Notes under the pieces: model-generated | The model's input: only the letters and a program-made list of their open reading frames with translations | Databases searched by the model: none | Told to the model about the DNA's origin: nothing | Part shown: one piece after another, positions 24,039 through 32,612 of the stretch | How positions within the stretch are numbered: position 1 is the stretch's first letter | Layout of the letters: the number at the start of each line of letters is the position of its first letter | Program-made: the position numbers and the translations under genes | From: Actinomycetes bacterium | GTDB taxonomy: Bacteria; Actinomycetota; Actinomycetes; Propionibacteriales; Propionibacteriaceae | Assembly (NCBI GenBank): GCA_023460935.1 | Contig: JAEWOI010000034.1 | Location: 62,001-126,000, forward strand | DNA length: 64,000 nt | Direction: 5' to 3'

Positions 24039-25244
24039 ATGGCCAGGGCAGTGATCTTCGGCGCGGGCAGCGTCGGCCGAGGCCTTCTGGCCCAGCTGCT
24101 CTGCGACGCCGGGTGGCAGGTGACGTTCCTCGACGTGGACGCAGCGCTCGTCGCGCGCCTCGCCGCCGACGGCGCCTACCCGCACCTCACCCTCGGCGAG
24201 TCCGGGAGCGTACGCACGATGGTGGGCCCGGTAACGGCGATCGACGTCACCGACACCCCCGCCGCCCTGGCCGCCCTGCTCGCCGCCGACCTGGCCGCCA
24301 CCAGCGTCGGCGCGAGGGTGCTGCCGGCAGTGGCAGACACCCTGGCCAGGGCGGTGGGGCTCCGGATCGAGCGCGGCCGGCCGCCGCTGAACGTGCTGCT
24401 GGCCGAGAACGTCCACGGTTGTGCGGGCATCATGCGCAGCCTCCTCACCGAACGGTTGCCGGACGTGCCCGGGGCCGTGCTCGACGCCAACGTCGGACTG
24501 CTGGAGACCGCTGTCGGCCGGATGATCCCGGCCGCCGACCCGGCCACCTCGGCAGCCGAACCGACCCTGGTGCGGGCCGAGCCCTACCGGCTGCTGCCGT
24601 ACGACGCCGCAGCAGCGCTCGGCGGTCCGCTCGACATCCCCGGGCTGGTGGCCGACCGGTCGGTGCCGTTCAGCTTCTACGGCGAGCGCAAGCTCTACCT
24701 GCACAACCTCGGGCACTGCTTCACCGGCTGCCTCGGCCGGCTGGCCGGGTACGAGCAGGTGTGGCAGGCGATCGGCGACGTGCGGATCCGCTACCTCGTG
24801 CGGGCGGCGATGATCGAGTCCGGGGCCGGGCTGTCGGCGACCTACGAGGTCGCGCCAGCGGGCCTGCTGGAGCACATCGACGACCTGTTGCACCGGTTCG
24901 GAAACCGTTCGCTGGCAGACACCAACGAGCGCGTCACCCGCGACCTGCCGCGCAAGCTGGCGGGCGGCGACCGGCTGCTCGGGGGTTTCCGCCTGGCGGC
25001 CGAACAGGGCCTGCCCGCACGCCACCTCTCGCTCGCGATCGCCGCTGCCGGGGCACTGCTGCTCGCCGAGGACTGGACCGAGGCGCGGCTGTGGGCCCAC
25101 CTGGACGCCAACCTCGCCGGGCTGCTCGACCCGGAGCGCCGCCGGCTGCTGGCCGACCAGCTCGCCCTGCTCGCCGACGGCTTCGACTTCCCCGCCCAGC
25201 TGGCGCGGCTGGAGGCGGCCTTCGAGCCCACCCACGTGATCTGA
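24039..25244 (+). CDS. Mannitol-1-phosphate 5-dehydrogenase-like oxidoreductase
   Basis: The N-terminal Rossmann motif is FGAGSVGRGLLAQLL, closely parallel to the MtlD FGAGNIGRG motif. The long-chain mannitol dehydrogenase active site K-x4-N-x2-H appears as KLYLHNLGH. Enzymes of this family interconvert polyol phosphates or sugar acids with ketoses using NAD(P). ATG at 24039 with AAAAGG upstream gives 401 residues; a GTG two codons earlier is possible. It opens the rightward catabolic operon. Given the kinase and aldolase nearby, a polyol phosphate oxidised to a ketose phosphate is the simplest reading, but the exact substrate is open. Confidence 0.8.
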   Translation: MARAVIFGAGSVGRGLLAQLLCDAGWQVTFLDVDAALVARLAADGAYPHLTLGESGSVRTMVGPVTAIDVTDTPAALAALLAADLAATSVGARVLPAVADTLARAVGLRIERGRPPLNVLLAENVHGCAGIMRSLLTERLPDVPGAVLDANVGLLETAVGRMIPAADPATSAAEPTLVRAEPYRLLPYDAAAALGGPLDIPGLVADRSVPFSFYGERKLYLHNLGHCFTGCLGRLAGYEQVWQAIGDVRIRYLVRAAMIESGAGLSATYEVAPAGLLEHIDDLLHRFGNRSLADTNERVTRDLPRKLAGGDRLLGGFRLAAEQGLPARHLSLAIAAAGALLLAEDWTEARLWAHLDANLAGLLDPERRRLLADQLALLADGFDFPAQLARLEAAFEPTHVI

Positions 25245-25271
25245 CCCACTGAGAAGAGGACGGGAAACGAC

Positions 25272-26270
25272 ATGCCGATCATCCTTGGCAAGGACCAGGT
25301 GGTAGCGGTCTACAGCGAGGCCGCGGCCCGGGGCTGGGTGGTGCCCACCTTCTGCGGGGAGAACCAGACGACGATCGAGGCGGTGCTCGCAGCCTGCCAG
25401 GCCAGGGCCGTCGAGCTGGGCACCAGGGTGCCGGTGACGATCGCGCTCACCGGTCGCTACGCGCACCGCGCGCAGGCCGTGTACTACGCCGGCAGCCGCA
25501 ACCCCGACACCGGGTTCGAGCTTTTCCTCGGCGACTGCGAGGTGTTGGCCCGTCCGGGCGGCGACTACCCCGATGTCGACGTGCTGACCCACTTCGACCA
25601 CGGCCAGTACGACGTGGACGCCGACCGGCTGGCCGGTGACCTGTCCCGGTTCTCCTCGGTGATGTACGACGCTTCTGCGGCGCCCTGGGCCGAGAACCTG
25701 GCCCGCACCGCGGACTTCGTCGCGGCCCACGGCTCGGAGGTGCTGGTGGAGGGGGCCGCGGACGAGGTCGTCGACGCCGGCGGGGGCACCCACGGTGAGC
25801 TGACCTCGCCGGAACGGGCCGAGGAGTTCCTGGCCCGCACCGGCGTGGACATGGTGGTGGCCAACCTCGGCACCGAGCACCGCGCGGCGGCCTCCGACCA
25901 GCGCTACCACCCTGAGGCCGCCCGGGCGATCTCTGCCCGGATCGGGCCGCGACTGGTGCTGCACGGCACGTCCAGCGTCCCGGTGCCCCAGCTGGCGACG
26001 CTGTTCGCGGACGGGGTGTGCAAGGTGAACATCTGGACCACCCTCGAGCGCGACACCAGCCCGCAGTTGCTGCGGGCGATGCTCGAGCACGCCGACGGCG
26101 TCGCCGGGCCGGTGGCTGCAGAGCTCGCCGCCGACGGACTGCTCGGGCCGGCGGCGCCGACCGGGGGGAAGGCCGACATCGCCTACTTCACCAGCGCCTG
26201 GCGCAACGAGGTGGTGCTGGCCGCGATGCAGCGGATCGTCGCCGGTTACCTCGACCTCTGGTACCGGTGA
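25272..26270 (+). CDS. Class II ketose-bisphosphate aldolase family protein
   Basis: A 332-residue TIM-barrel aldolase of the FbaA/KbaY group. The zinc and active-site region reads LTHFDHGQYD where the family has HLDHG. GTEHRAA, LHGTSSVP and KVNIWTTLER match the later zinc-ligand and phosphate-binding loops. Class II aldolases cleave ketose bis- or monophosphates into dihydroxyacetone phosphate and an aldehyde. It starts 27 bp after the dehydrogenase stop with AGAGGA in the leader. It has drifted noticeably from classical fructose-bisphosphate aldolases, which fits a specialised substrate. Confidence 0.82.
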   Translation: MPIILGKDQVVAVYSEAAARGWVVPTFCGENQTTIEAVLAACQARAVELGTRVPVTIALTGRYAHRAQAVYYAGSRNPDTGFELFLGDCEVLARPGGDYPDVDVLTHFDHGQYDVDADRLAGDLSRFSSVMYDASAAPWAENLARTADFVAAHGSEVLVEGAADEVVDAGGGTHGELTSPERAEEFLARTGVDMVVANLGTEHRAAASDQRYHPEAARAISARIGPRLVLHGTSSVPVPQLATLFADGVCKVNIWTTLERDTSPQLLRAMLEHADGVAGPVAAELAADGLLGPAAPTGGKADIAYFTSAWRNEVVLAAMQRIVAGYLDLWYR

Positions 26271-26360
26271 CCGTCCGCCCGCCGGCGGCCCGGCCCGGCA
26301 CGGCTGCCTCCGTTGCGGTCGTGGTCGAGCGCAGGCGCGCGTACTGGCTAGGGTCCTGAC

Positions 26361-27362
26361 ATGGTGCTCTCCTCCTCACCCAGCGACCTCGACCTGGTGG
26401 TCAGGGCGGCCTGGCTGTACCACGGCGACGGCCTGACCCAGGCCCAGGTGGCGAAGCGCCTGTTCGTCTCCCGCCAGACCGTCGGCCGCCTGCTGGAGGC
26501 CGCCCGCGCGCAGGGTGTGGTACGCATCGAGATCGACGCCAGGTGCCTGGCCGCCCTCGACCTGGCGAACCGGCTGCGGGACACGTTCGGGCTGGCCGAC
26601 GCGATCGTGGTGCCGCGCGACGACGACACCCCGAAGCCGAGCAGTCGGGCCAACGAGCGGGTGGCCGCGGCGCTGGCAGCCTACGTGCGGCGCCACCTGC
26701 ACCCGGGCGCCGTGGTGGGCGTGGGCTGGGGCGACACGGTGGCCCGGTCGCTGGCCATGCTGGCAGAGGAGTCGCTGGAGGGGGTCACCCTTGCCTCGGC
26801 CGCCGGCTCGATCCAGGCCATCTCGCAGTCACTGGCCGGTGACCCGAAGGTCGCCCACCACCTGCGGGTGGTGCCTGCGCCGCTGCTGGTCTCCTCGCCG
26901 GAAGCGGCCCGGCTGCTGCGCGAGGAGGCCTCCGTCCGCGAGGTGCTCGCCCTGGCCAGCACTGCCACCGTCACCCTCACCGGCATCGGCGCAGCGGGGG
27001 CCGGCGCCTCCGCCGTCCGCTCCCAGGTGGTCACGGCCGAGGAGGTGGCCGGTTTCGCTGCGCTCGGCGCGGTCGGCGACATGCTGGGGGAGTGGTTCGA
27101 CGCTTCCGGGCGGATCGTTCCGGCAGCCACCTCCGACCGCCGGATCGGGCTGGGCCTCGAGGAGTTGCGCCGGCTGCCCAACGTCGTGGGCGTCGCCGGC
27201 GGCAAGGAGAAGGCCGAAGCCGTGCTCGGCGCGATCCGCGGCCGGTTCATCAAGGTGCTGGTGACCGACGAGACGACCGCTGAGGAGGTGCTGGCCAAGG
27301 GAGCGCTGGACGCCACCCGGCCGGCCAGGCAACCGGGTGCGCGGGGGAGGGGCGGGCGATGA
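26361..27362 (+). CDS. SorC/DeoR-family sugar-responsive regulator (second copy)
   Basis: 333 residues with HTH GLTQAQVAKRLFVSRQTVGR and the SorC effector domain: GAVVGVGWGDTVARSL, LTGIGAAG and GDMLGEWFDASGRIV, then SDRRIGLGLEELRRLPNVVGVAGG. It aligns along its full length with the regulator at 18051-19004. The two probably arose by duplication, or each controls one arm of the cluster. Its stop overlaps the FGGY kinase start (ATGA at 27359-27362), so regulator and kinase are coupled, much as LsrR and LsrK lie side by side in lsr loci. Confidence 0.88.
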   Translation: MVLSSSPSDLDLVVRAAWLYHGDGLTQAQVAKRLFVSRQTVGRLLEAARAQGVVRIEIDARCLAALDLANRLRDTFGLADAIVVPRDDDTPKPSSRANERVAAALAAYVRRHLHPGAVVGVGWGDTVARSLAMLAEESLEGVTLASAAGSIQAISQSLAGDPKVAHHLRVVPAPLLVSSPEAARLLREEASVREVLALASTATVTLTGIGAAGAGASAVRSQVVTAEEVAGFAALGAVGDMLGEWFDASGRIVPAATSDRRIGLGLEELRRLPNVVGVAGGKEKAEAVLGAIRGRFIKVLVTDETTAEEVLAKGALDATRPARQPGARGRGGR

Positions 27363-28918
27363 CCGGCCAGGACCTGCTGCTCGCCATCGACGCCGGCGGC
27401 TCGGTGGTGAAGGCAACCACCTTCGACGTCGGCAGCGGCGCCTCCCGGACGGTCTCCCGCTCCGTCCCGCTCAGCCGGCCTGCGCCCGGCAAGAACGAAC
27501 GGGACGCCGAGGTGTTGTGGGCCGCCACCACCGCCTGCGTGCGCGAACTGCTGGCGACTACCCCGGGCGGGGCGGGACGAGTGCTGGCCGTCGGTTTCAC
27601 CGGTCACGGCAACGGCCTGTACCTGGTGGACCGGGCCGGCCGGCCCACCCGCGACGCCGTCATGGCCGCCGACACCAGGGCTGCCTCAGCCGTCCGCGGC
27701 TGGGTGGCTGCCGGGCTGGCCGAGGAGCTTCAGGCCCGCAGCTGGAACGGGCTGTGGGCCGGGCAGCCGGGACCGATCCTGGCGGTGCTGGCCCGCACGG
27801 AGCCGGAGGTGCTGGCCCGCACGCACGCAGTGCTGTCCTGCAAGGACTACCTGCGCGGCCGGCTGACCGGCACCGTCGCCACCGAGCTGTCCGACGCCTC
27901 GGCGGGCGGGCTCTACGACAACACCGCCTGGGCTGCTGCCGAGGGCAGGCTGCCGCTGGGGCTGAACGGGCCGGCGCTGGAGGCGTTCGGGCTGCAGGAA
28001 CTGCGGCACCTGCTGCTCACCCCGATCGCGTCCGACTCCGTTGGCACAATCTCCGCAGCCGCGGCAACGGAGACCGGGCTGGTGGCCGGGCTGCCCGTGC
28101 TGGCCGGGCTGGTGGACAACGCTGCCCTGCACCACGGCTCCGGCGTGTTCGACGGCAGCGAGATCTGCGTCGGCGCCGGCACCTGGAGCGTCAACCAGGT
28201 GTTGATCCCGGCCGGTGAGGCCACCATGGACTCGGTGCTGGGCGCCATCCGGCCGAGCGCTGCCAACATCGCCCTGGGCGGGCTCGCGCTGATGTGCGAG
28301 GCCTCGCCGACCTCGGCCTCCACCTTCGACTGGGCGCTGAACCGCGCCCTCACCGCCACCAGCGCGGCCGACGCCGCTGCCGGCCAGGACGTGTACCGCG
28401 CCCGGCTGGACCGCGAGGGTGCCAGGGTGCAGCGGCTGGACGACCCGATGTTCCTGCCGTTCCTCGACGGCAGCCGCGCGGACGCCGGCGTGCGTGGCGC
28501 CTGGATCGGGCTGTCCTCCTCAACCGGCGAGGACGAGCTGCTCGGCGCGGTGATCGAGGGCATCTGCCTGGAGCACCGCCGCCACATCGAGCGGCTGCAG
28601 GCCGCCCTGCCCGAGCGGCTGCCGGTGCGGCTCTCCGGCGGCGCCACCAAGTCGGCGGTGTGGTGCCAGCGGTTCGCGGACGTGCTCGGCGTACCGGTGC
28701 AGATCTCGCCGGTCAGCGAGCTCGGCTCGGTGTGCGCTGCTGCGCTCGCCGGGGTCGGGGTCGGCGTGTTCGGCGACGTCCCGGAAGCGGTCGGTGCGCT
28801 CAACCCGGCCTGGCGCGTCTTCGAGCCCGACCCGGCCAGGGCCGACTTCACGGCCACCCGTTACCGCCGCTACCGCGAGGTGGCGGAAGTGTTCGACCAC
28901 CTGCCATGGGGAGAGTGA
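27359..28918 (+). CDS. FGGY-family carbohydrate kinase
   Basis: A 519-residue kinase with the FGGY two-lobed actin-like fold. The N-terminal phosphate loop reads AIDAGGSVVKATTFD, GFTGHGNGLYLVD lines the substrate cleft, and the C-terminal lobe has LSGGATKSAVWCQRFADVLG and VSELGSVCAAALAGVG, the ATP-binding signature. It phosphorylates a sugar or polyol after uptake. The nearest well-known relatives by layout are xylulose, erythritol and AI-2 kinases. It overlaps the second SorC regulator by 4 bp and precedes the zinc dehydrogenase by 4 bp. Confidence 0.87.
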   Translation: MTGQDLLLAIDAGGSVVKATTFDVGSGASRTVSRSVPLSRPAPGKNERDAEVLWAATTACVRELLATTPGGAGRVLAVGFTGHGNGLYLVDRAGRPTRDAVMAADTRAASAVRGWVAAGLAEELQARSWNGLWAGQPGPILAVLARTEPEVLARTHAVLSCKDYLRGRLTGTVATELSDASAGGLYDNTAWAAAEGRLPLGLNGPALEAFGLQELRHLLLTPIASDSVGTISAAAATETGLVAGLPVLAGLVDNAALHHGSGVFDGSEICVGAGTWSVNQVLIPAGEATMDSVLGAIRPSAANIALGGLALMCEASPTSASTFDWALNRALTATSAADAAAGQDVYRARLDREGARVQRLDDPMFLPFLDGSRADAGVRGAWIGLSSSTGEDELLGAVIEGICLEHRRHIERLQAALPERLPVRLSGGATKSAVWCQRFADVLGVPVQISPVSELGSVCAAALAGVGVGVFGDVPEAVGALNPAWRVFEPDPARADFTATRYRRYREVAEVFDHLPWGE

Positions 28919-28922
28919 AGCA

Positions 28923-30605
28923 ATGCAGCCAGTTGCCAGCGACATCACCGGACCAGCTTCCGGGGAGGTGCCGGCCACTCAGCACGCCATCCAGTTCGTC
29001 GGGGCGGACGAGATCCGGCTCAACCCGGCCAAGCCGGTGGACCGGGTCGGGCCGACGCAGTTGCTGCTGCAGGTGGAGGCCTGCGGCATCTGCTTCAGCG
29101 ACACCAAGCTGCTGCACGCCTTCGACCGGCACCCCCGCAAGTCGGCGGTGGTCGGCGGGCTGACCGAGGCCGAACTGGCCCAGATCCCGAGCTACCACCC
29201 CGGCACGGAGCCGACGGTGCCCGGCCACGAGCCGGTGGCCCGCGTGGTGGCCACCGGCGCCGAGGTCACGCGCTTCGGCGTCGGTGACCGGGTGCTGGTG
29301 CAGGCCGACTGGCGGCACTTGCCGACAGCAGCCTCCAGCGGGGCGTTCGGCTACAACTTCGAGGGCGCCCTGCAGGAGTACGTGGTGGTCGACGAGCGCA
29401 TGGTCGTTGCCGGCGGGGAGGAGTTCCTGCTGCGGGTCAGCGAACGGCCCTCCGCGGCTGCGGTGGCCCTGGTTGAACCGTGGGCGACCGTGGAAGCCGC
29501 GTACTCGCGCAGCGAGCGCAACCACCTCAGGCCCGGCGGCCGCCTGCTGGTGGTGGCTGACGAGGGCAGTTCGCCGTCCGGACTCCAGCAGGTGCTGGCC
29601 GCAGCGGCACCGGCGCAGGTCACGGTCGTCGGCTGCGACCCGGCGCTGGTGCACCCGGGTGCCTTCGCAGCGGCTTCCATCGCCGAGGTCGCGACCGGGC
29701 TGGACGACATCATCTACTACGGCCACGACGCGGCCACCGTGGAGCAACTCAGCCGGCTGCTTGGCAACGGCGGCCTGCTGTGCGTCGTCCTGGGTGGGGG
29801 CCGGCTCGACCGCAGGGTGAGCCTCGACGTCGGACGCGTGCACTACGACTTCGTCCGTTACACCGGCACGACCGGGACCGACCCGGCCGAGGCGTATGCC
29901 TGGATCCCGACCACCGGGGAGATCCGGCCGGGCGACCGGGTGGCGATCATCGGTGCGGCCGGCCCGATGGGCCTCATGCACACGATGCGGGCCGCCGTCC
30001 TGGACGTGCCCGGCATCTCGATCGACGCCAGCGACCTCAGCGAGGCCCGCCTGCGGCACCTGGCCGAGGTGGTGGGGCCGGCGGCTGCAGGCAGGTCGGT
30101 GCCGCTGCGGGTGGTCGACTCCAGCAGCGAGCAGTTGCAGCCCGGGTACACCTACCTGACCTGCCTTGTGCCCGCGCCCGGCCTGCTCGCCGGCACCGTC
30201 GACCTCGCGGGGGAGGATGCGATCGTCAACGCCTTTGCCGGCTTCCCCGCCGGTACCTTCGCAGAGCTCGACCTGCAGGGCATGATCGAGCGGCGCGTGT
30301 TCCTGATCGGCACCTCCGGCTCGGAGATGGCCGACCTGCGCACCGTTCTGGAGAAGCTGGAGTCGGGCGTCCTGGACACCTCGATCTCGCTGGACGCAGT
30401 GGCCGGCATGGCGGGGTTCGCCGACGCGATTCAGTCGGTGATCGACCGCACCTCCGGCGGCAAGATCATGGTCTATCCGCAGCTGGCCGATCTCGGCCTG
30501 GTGCGGCTGGCCGACCTCGCCGAACGACTGCCCGCCGTGGCCGCCCTGCTCAACGATGGCCGCTGGACCCGGGAGGCCGAGCAGGCCCTGCTCGCCGGCC
30601 GCTGA
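28923..30605 (+). CDS. Extended zinc-dependent alcohol dehydrogenase-like protein (MDR, 560 aa)
   Basis: ATG at 28923 follows GGGGAGAG in the kinase end. The N-terminal half is a GroES-like MDR domain: CGICFSDTKLLH with the catalytic zinc Cys, VPGHEPVARVV and GVGDRVLVQADWRHL. At 560 residues it is far longer than the 340-410 of ordinary MDR enzymes. A long segment with a possible first nucleotide-binding region (GGRLLVVADEGSSPSGLQ) precedes a clear second one (GDRVAIIGAAGPMGLMHTM). Sorbose-1-phosphate reductases and galactitol-phosphate dehydrogenases are MDR members in similar clusters. The extra domain and the substrate are unknown. It ends the rightward operon. Confidence 0.78.
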   Translation: MQPVASDITGPASGEVPATQHAIQFVGADEIRLNPAKPVDRVGPTQLLLQVEACGICFSDTKLLHAFDRHPRKSAVVGGLTEAELAQIPSYHPGTEPTVPGHEPVARVVATGAEVTRFGVGDRVLVQADWRHLPTAASSGAFGYNFEGALQEYVVVDERMVVAGGEEFLLRVSERPSAAAVALVEPWATVEAAYSRSERNHLRPGGRLLVVADEGSSPSGLQQVLAAAAPAQVTVVGCDPALVHPGAFAAASIAEVATGLDDIIYYGHDAATVEQLSRLLGNGGLLCVVLGGGRLDRRVSLDVGRVHYDFVRYTGTTGTDPAEAYAWIPTTGEIRPGDRVAIIGAAGPMGLMHTMRAAVLDVPGISIDASDLSEARLRHLAEVVGPAAAGRSVPLRVVDSSSEQLQPGYTYLTCLVPAPGLLAGTVDLAGEDAIVNAFAGFPAGTFAELDLQGMIERRVFLIGTSGSEMADLRTVLEKLESGVLDTSISLDAVAGMAGFADAIQSVIDRTSGGKIMVYPQLADLGLVRLADLAERLPAVAALLNDGRWTREAEQALLAGR

Positions 30606-30648
30606 GGACGGCGCCCCGGCGGCGGGAAGGGACGGTTGGCGCCCGGTT

Positions 30649-31578
30649 TCAGGCCGGCAGCCACCGCTCGGTGGCGGGTAGCTCCGCCTCCACGCGCGGT
30701 GACCCCGGTGTACCGGCCGTGGCGGGGCTTGGGGCGCCAACCGTCAGCGGAAGGAAGATGTGGTCGGACTCGGCGACGGCGAGGGCCTGCACGACCTCGG
30801 CCGCCGTTGGGCGCTGCGCCGGGTCCTTGGCCAGGCAGGCGCCGATCATGGCGGCCAGGTCGCCAGGCACGTACTCCGGCAGCGGTGGGGGCGGATCCTG
30901 CACCTGGGCCAGCGCCGTCGCGATCGGGGTGCCCCGGTCGAACGGCTTGGTGCCGGTGAGCAGTTCGTGGCCCATCACGCCGAGGGAGTACAGGTCGGTG
31001 GCCGGTGTCACGGTCTCGCCCAGGGCCTGCTCGGGGCTGATGTAGTAGGTAGTGCCGAAGATCTCGCCGGTGGTGGTCAGCGCCGCCCCGTTGAGGTCCT
31101 TGGCCACCCCGAAGTCCATCAGCTTGGCGTAGCCGTCAGCGGAGACCAGCACGTTGGACGGCTTCAGGTCGCGGTGGATGATGCCGTTCTCGTGGGCCCG
31201 GGCCAGCGCCCCGGCGACCTGCACCAGCAGCAGGCGCACCTGCTCGGCGGGAAGGCCTGTCCCGTCGGCCACCAGCTGGCCAAGGGTGGGCCCGTCGATG
31301 AACTCCATCACCAGGAACGCCAGCCCGTCGTGCTCGGCGAAGTCGAAGACCTCGACGATGTTGGGGTGGCTGATCTGTGCGGCGAAGCGGGCCTCGGCGT
31401 GGAAGCGCTCGGCCATGGCCTGCTGCTCCGCCGTCTGCGGGTGCATGATCTTGACCGCGACGGTACGCCGCAGGATCTCGTCCTGCGCTGACCACACCTG
31501 GCCCATGCCACCGGCAGCCACCAGGTGCGACAGCCGGTACCGACCGGTCAGCAGGAAGCCTGCCACCAGCCGGTTCAC
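30649..31578 (-). CDS. Soluble serine/threonine protein kinase
   Basis: A 309-residue Hanks-type kinase: the glycine-rich loop is AAGGMGQVWSA, the catalytic Lys is in TVAVKIMH, and HRDLKPSN, DFGVAKD and GTTYYISPEQ are all intact. Unlike PknB or PknA homologues it has no membrane helix or extracellular sensor. After the kinase fold only about 35 Pro/Ala/Glu-rich residues remain. It is therefore a cytosolic kinase with no obvious partner nearby, read leftward and convergent with the MDR gene. Confidence 0.9.
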   Translation of the reverse strand: MNRLVAGFLLTGRYRLSHLVAAGGMGQVWSAQDEILRRTVAVKIMHPQTAEQQAMAERFHAEARFAAQISHPNIVEVFDFAEHDGLAFLVMEFIDGPTLGQLVADGTGLPAEQVRLLLVQVAGALARAHENGIIHRDLKPSNVLVSADGYAKLMDFGVAKDLNGAALTTTGEIFGTTYYISPEQALGETVTPATDLYSLGVMGHELLTGTKPFDRGTPIATALAQVQDPPPPLPEYVPGDLAAMIGACLAKDPAQRPTAAEVVQALAVAESDHIFLPLTVGAPSPATAGTPGSPRVEAELPATERWLPA

Positions 31579-31861
31579 GGCCTACCAACGTAACGCTCGG
31601 TCACGATCTCTCCTTCTCCCCCTGGGTAACCGCCAGGTCCCTGCCCGGGGTTACGCTGCGTGGCACTCCTACCCCCGGGCGCATCTTTCTGCACCCCGCG
31701 GGTACTGGCCCAGCCGCAGCGGGCCGGCGTGCTGGACGGCGCCCGGCCGCAGCAGCGAGGTCACGTCGGGGAATGGCCCCTCCGGCGGACCCGGGCTCGT
31801 CCGGGCGGAGCAGCGGGCGGGCCCTCACCGAGTCGGGGCCAACGACGAAATGGGAGTGCAA

Positions 31862-32074
31862 ATGTCACCTACCACCGGAACCGGAATCGGTCTGCTGGTC
31901 ATCGGCGCGATTCTCGCCTTCGCCGTCCGCGACGCCATCTCCGGCGTGGACCTGACCATGATCGGCTACATCTGCATGGCCGGCGGACTGCTGGCCGTGA
32001 TCCTCGGACTCGTCACCAACGCCCAGGCCACCCGGCGCACGAACGTCGTGGAACACCGCGACGACAAGATCTAG
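31862..32074 (+). CDS. DUF6458-family small membrane protein
   Basis: 70 residues with two hydrophobic helices (GIGLLVIGAILAFAV and MIGYICMAGGLLAVILGLV) separated by a short loop (SGVDLTMIG). The basic tail contains RRTNVVEH. This matches the DUF6458 pattern, common in actinobacteria, function unknown. GGGAG precedes the ATG. A strong terminator follows. The roughly 280 bp between this gene and the divergent kinase gene hold no other gene. Confidence 0.85.
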   Translation: MSPTTGTGIGLLVIGAILAFAVRDAISGVDLTMIGYICMAGGLLAVILGLVTNAQATRRTNVVEHRDDKI

Positions 32075-32087
32075 GCCCAGAACGACC

Positions 32088-32128
32088 CGTACCCGGGCGC
32101 GCAGCATCAGCCGGCGCGCCCGGGTACG
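32088..32128. terminator. 15-bp perfect-stem hairpin terminator
   Basis: The stem at 32088-32102 pairs perfectly with 32114-32128, loop 11 nt, directly after the DUF6458 gene. Confidence 0.85.
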
Positions 32129-32545
32129 GCTGTGTCTGGGGGAGGAGGTGGCATGGGGGAGGAGGTGGCCTGGGCGGGTCGCTCATCGACACCCAGGCCG
32201 CCGGCGTGGGCGCTCCCCCGAACGCTCCCACGCACAATCGTCCCGAGCCCCCCGACTCGTTTCGGACGATCAACTGCGATCCTAGGCGGTGCTTCGGCAG
32301 GGCCGGAGTCCCCTTTCGGGTGACAGGACCTGACCTTGGTAACCGCTGGCGGGCCCGCGGACGTTACACGCACTGGGAAGGTCTTTCACCGTCCCGGGCG
32401 GGCTGAGCGTTGGGGGTCGTACACCTTCTGAGGCAGGGGCTGGCGCTCCGCGGCGACGGGTAAGAACTCCACGGTGGTCGGGCGGATACGGGGGGTGTCG
32501 CGGCCGCCGCAGGCCGGCCGGGGTGGATCCCCCCGGTGAGGCCGG
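32129..32545. other. Intergenic stretch between two terminators, no gene seen
   Basis: The stretch between the DUF6458 terminator and the oxidoreductase terminator has open frames on both strands, but none has a start context, known domain or plausible composition. I see no RNA gene in it. Confidence 0.5.
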
Positions 32546-32582
32546 GAGGGTCCGCCCGTGGCTCACGCCCGGGCGGACCCTC
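32546..32582. terminator. 13-bp perfect-stem hairpin terminator
   Basis: The stem at 32546-32558 pairs with 32570-32582, loop 11 nt, downstream of the leftward oxidoreductase operon. Confidence 0.8.
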
Positions 32583-32612
32583 GCACGACTTCCCGCTGCG
32601 GGCTGCCCCGCT

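Noticed and set aside
17131..30605. AI-2 (lsr) quorum-sensing uptake locus
   Set aside because: Transporter order and the SorC/FGGY pairing fit, but LsrF and LsrG are absent and polyol-type dehydrogenases and a class II aldolase are present.
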